Shown here: piece after piece, positions 5,999 to 6,311 of the stretch | Layout: the number at the start of each line of letters is the position of its first letter | Position numbering within the stretch: position 1 is the first letter of the stretch | Source of the DNA: Lachnospiraceae bacterium | Lineage (GTDB): Bacteria; Bacillota; Clostridia; Lachnospirales; Lachnospiraceae | DNA length: 6,311 nt | Direction: 5' to 3' | Assembly: GCA_009774235.1 (NCBI GenBank) | Contig: VSNJ01000205.1 | Span: 1-6,311 of the forward strand | The notes under the pieces: generated by a model | What the model was told of the DNA's origin: nothing | Database searches by the model: none | What the model saw: the letters and a program-made list of their open reading frames with translations, nothing else | Position numbers and translations under genes: made by a program

Positions 5999-6027
5999 TA
6001 TCTTTTTTGTGGTATTCAAAAAAGATA
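5999..6027. repeat. 11-bp perfect inverted repeat, A/T-rich hairpin
   Basis: TATCTTTTTTG (5999-6009) pairs exactly with CAAAAAAGATA (6017-6027) over a 7-nt loop TGGTATT. It is too A/T-rich and lacks a following T-run to be a good terminator on either strand. It stands 28 nt before the long hairpin at 6056-6208 and could be part of the same transcribed element or a protein-binding site. Confidence 0.4.
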
Positions 6028-6055
6028 TAGGTGTGAGAGGGATTCCGTAGCAGTC

Positions 6056-6208
6056 GGCACTGTGCGTAATGTGCATAACTTGCTATCTTATGGAGTTGTG
6101 GGAAAGTCTGTTTGCAGAATGTGGGAAAGCTGCACTTTAGCTTTTCCATGTTCTGTGAACGGACTTTTCCATGACGGAATAGCAAGTTATACACATTTCC
6201 ACGGTGCT
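6056..6208 (+). ncRNA. very long imperfect hairpin, candidate structured RNA
   Basis: About 65 base pairs fold 153 nt into one rod. The top stem, 6095-6131 with 6139-6175, has 37 consecutive pairs around a 7-nt loop, of which nine are G:U. The next stem, 6075-6086 with 6179-6190 (ATAACTTGCTAT and complement), is 12 bp perfect. Below it are 6068-6073 with 6192-6197 and 6056-6064 with 6200-6208, separated by single mismatches or a bulge. The G:U pairs can form only in plus-strand RNA (they would be C:A on the other strand), and only one mismatch (6074/6191) goes the other way. This points to selection on a plus-strand transcript, antisense to all genes to its left except the transposase. TGTGGGAAAG is repeated directly at 6097-6106 and 6120-6129 and CTTTTCCATG at 6141-6150 and 6164-6173, both with a 23-nt period. 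I see no promoter for it and do not recognise an Rfam family; a MITE-like palindrome or protein-binding element is the main alternative. Confidence 0.45.
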
Positions 6209-6221
6209 TGTCTTTTGGTCT

Positions 6222-6311
6222 TTAGCTTCTTTGATTCGGAATAGTGTGGTGCTGGCGGTCTATCTCTTGTTTTCGGTTGCTTGCTTCTTTACCGTACATG
6301 AGCATTTGCAC
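6222..6311 (-). CDS. C-terminal tail of an unknown minus-strand gene (partial)
   Basis: An open frame enters from the right edge and ends at TAA 6222-6224, giving 29 residues that include MLMYGKEASNRK and IDRQHHTIPNQRS. The tail is very polar and basic. Its stop lies 13 nt before the base of the long hairpin. I cannot assign a family from so short a piece; an ICE backbone protein is plausible from position. In-frame ATGs near 6303 and 6297 mean it could alternatively be a short independent ORF of about 27 residues, though no RBS is visible. Confidence 0.35.
   Translation of the reverse strand: MQMLMYGKEASNRKQEIDRQHHTIPNQRS

Noticed and set aside
5980..6242. Retron ncRNA (short hairpin then long hairpin, with ATTCCG/CGGAAT at the ends)
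   Set aside because: The order of elements is suggestive, but the flanking repeat is only 6 bp, no priming-G context could be confirmed, and no reverse transcriptase is in the window. Kept only as an alternative to test.
5973..6244. Frames of 73 (minus) and 60 (plus) residues over the long hairpin
   Set aside because: They are open on both strands only because of the palindromic sequence; no RBS, domain or composition supports translation.
1..6311. CRISPR array, tRNA or rRNA
   Set aside because: No regularly spaced direct repeats of CRISPR type, no cloverleaf and no rRNA-like sequence were seen on either strand.

Overview
The window looks like low-to-mid GC Firmicutes DNA, most likely a gut Clostridia/Lachnospiraceae-type genome. 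It is a patchwork of AT-rich host-like DNA, an insertion sequence, and part of an integrative conjugative element (ICE) of the broad Tn916/Tn1549 kind. This assignment rests on the AT-rich left side, strong AGGAGG-type ribosome binding sites, an IS4/IS1182-like DDE transposase, and a sigma-70-like gene overlapping a small HTH_16-type gene, a pair well known from Firmicutes ICEs. No rRNA, tRNA or CRISPR array is visible.

Layout. (1) 1-426: AT-rich minus-strand DNA with two translationally linked small reading frames. One is a truncated frame whose C-terminus strikingly resembles the C-terminal half of a Kunitz/BPTI domain. The other, not in any obvious long-ORF list, is a 50-residue GTG-started single-span membrane protein at 56-208. 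(2) 427-2166: an IS of about 1.74 kb, bounded by 16-bp perfect inverted repeats, carrying a full-length plus-strand transposase with an intact D-D-E triad and Y-(2)-R-(3)-E-(6)-K signature. The DNA on its two sides does not belong together, so the IS sits at a rearranged junction. (3) 2167-2636: about 470 bases without a convincing gene but dense in hairpins. It has a cluster at 2222-2364 that could be an ICE oriT or regulatory region, and a clear minus-strand intrinsic terminator at 2576-2608. (4) 2637-3291: a small sigma factor and an HTH_16 protein, minus strand, overlapping by 29 nt. (5) 3428-5819: a two-gene minus-strand ABC operon. The ATPase subunit carries an N-terminal XRE/Cro-like DNA-binding domain in the same polypeptide. 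The permease has the ten-span FtsX/BceB-like plan but lacks the large extracellular domain used by BceB-type antimicrobial-peptide transporters. (6) 5820-6311: the operon's promoter/operator region, then a very long imperfect hairpin (6056-6208), then the C-terminal tail of a minus-strand gene entering from the right edge.

How the parts may work together (inference): the ABC operon resembles a cargo resistance or sensing module in which transporter and regulator are one protein. A fused HTH, dimerised through the ATPase, could bind the inverted repeats upstream of its own gene and replace the usual BceRS two-component system. The downstream sigma/HTH_16 pair would serve the ICE regulatory programme. 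The most unusual non-coding signal is the long hairpin, with a 37-bp top stem containing nine G:U pairs that are all pairable only in plus-strand RNA. This suggests a structured RNA, or a protein-binding palindrome, antisense to the ICE genes.
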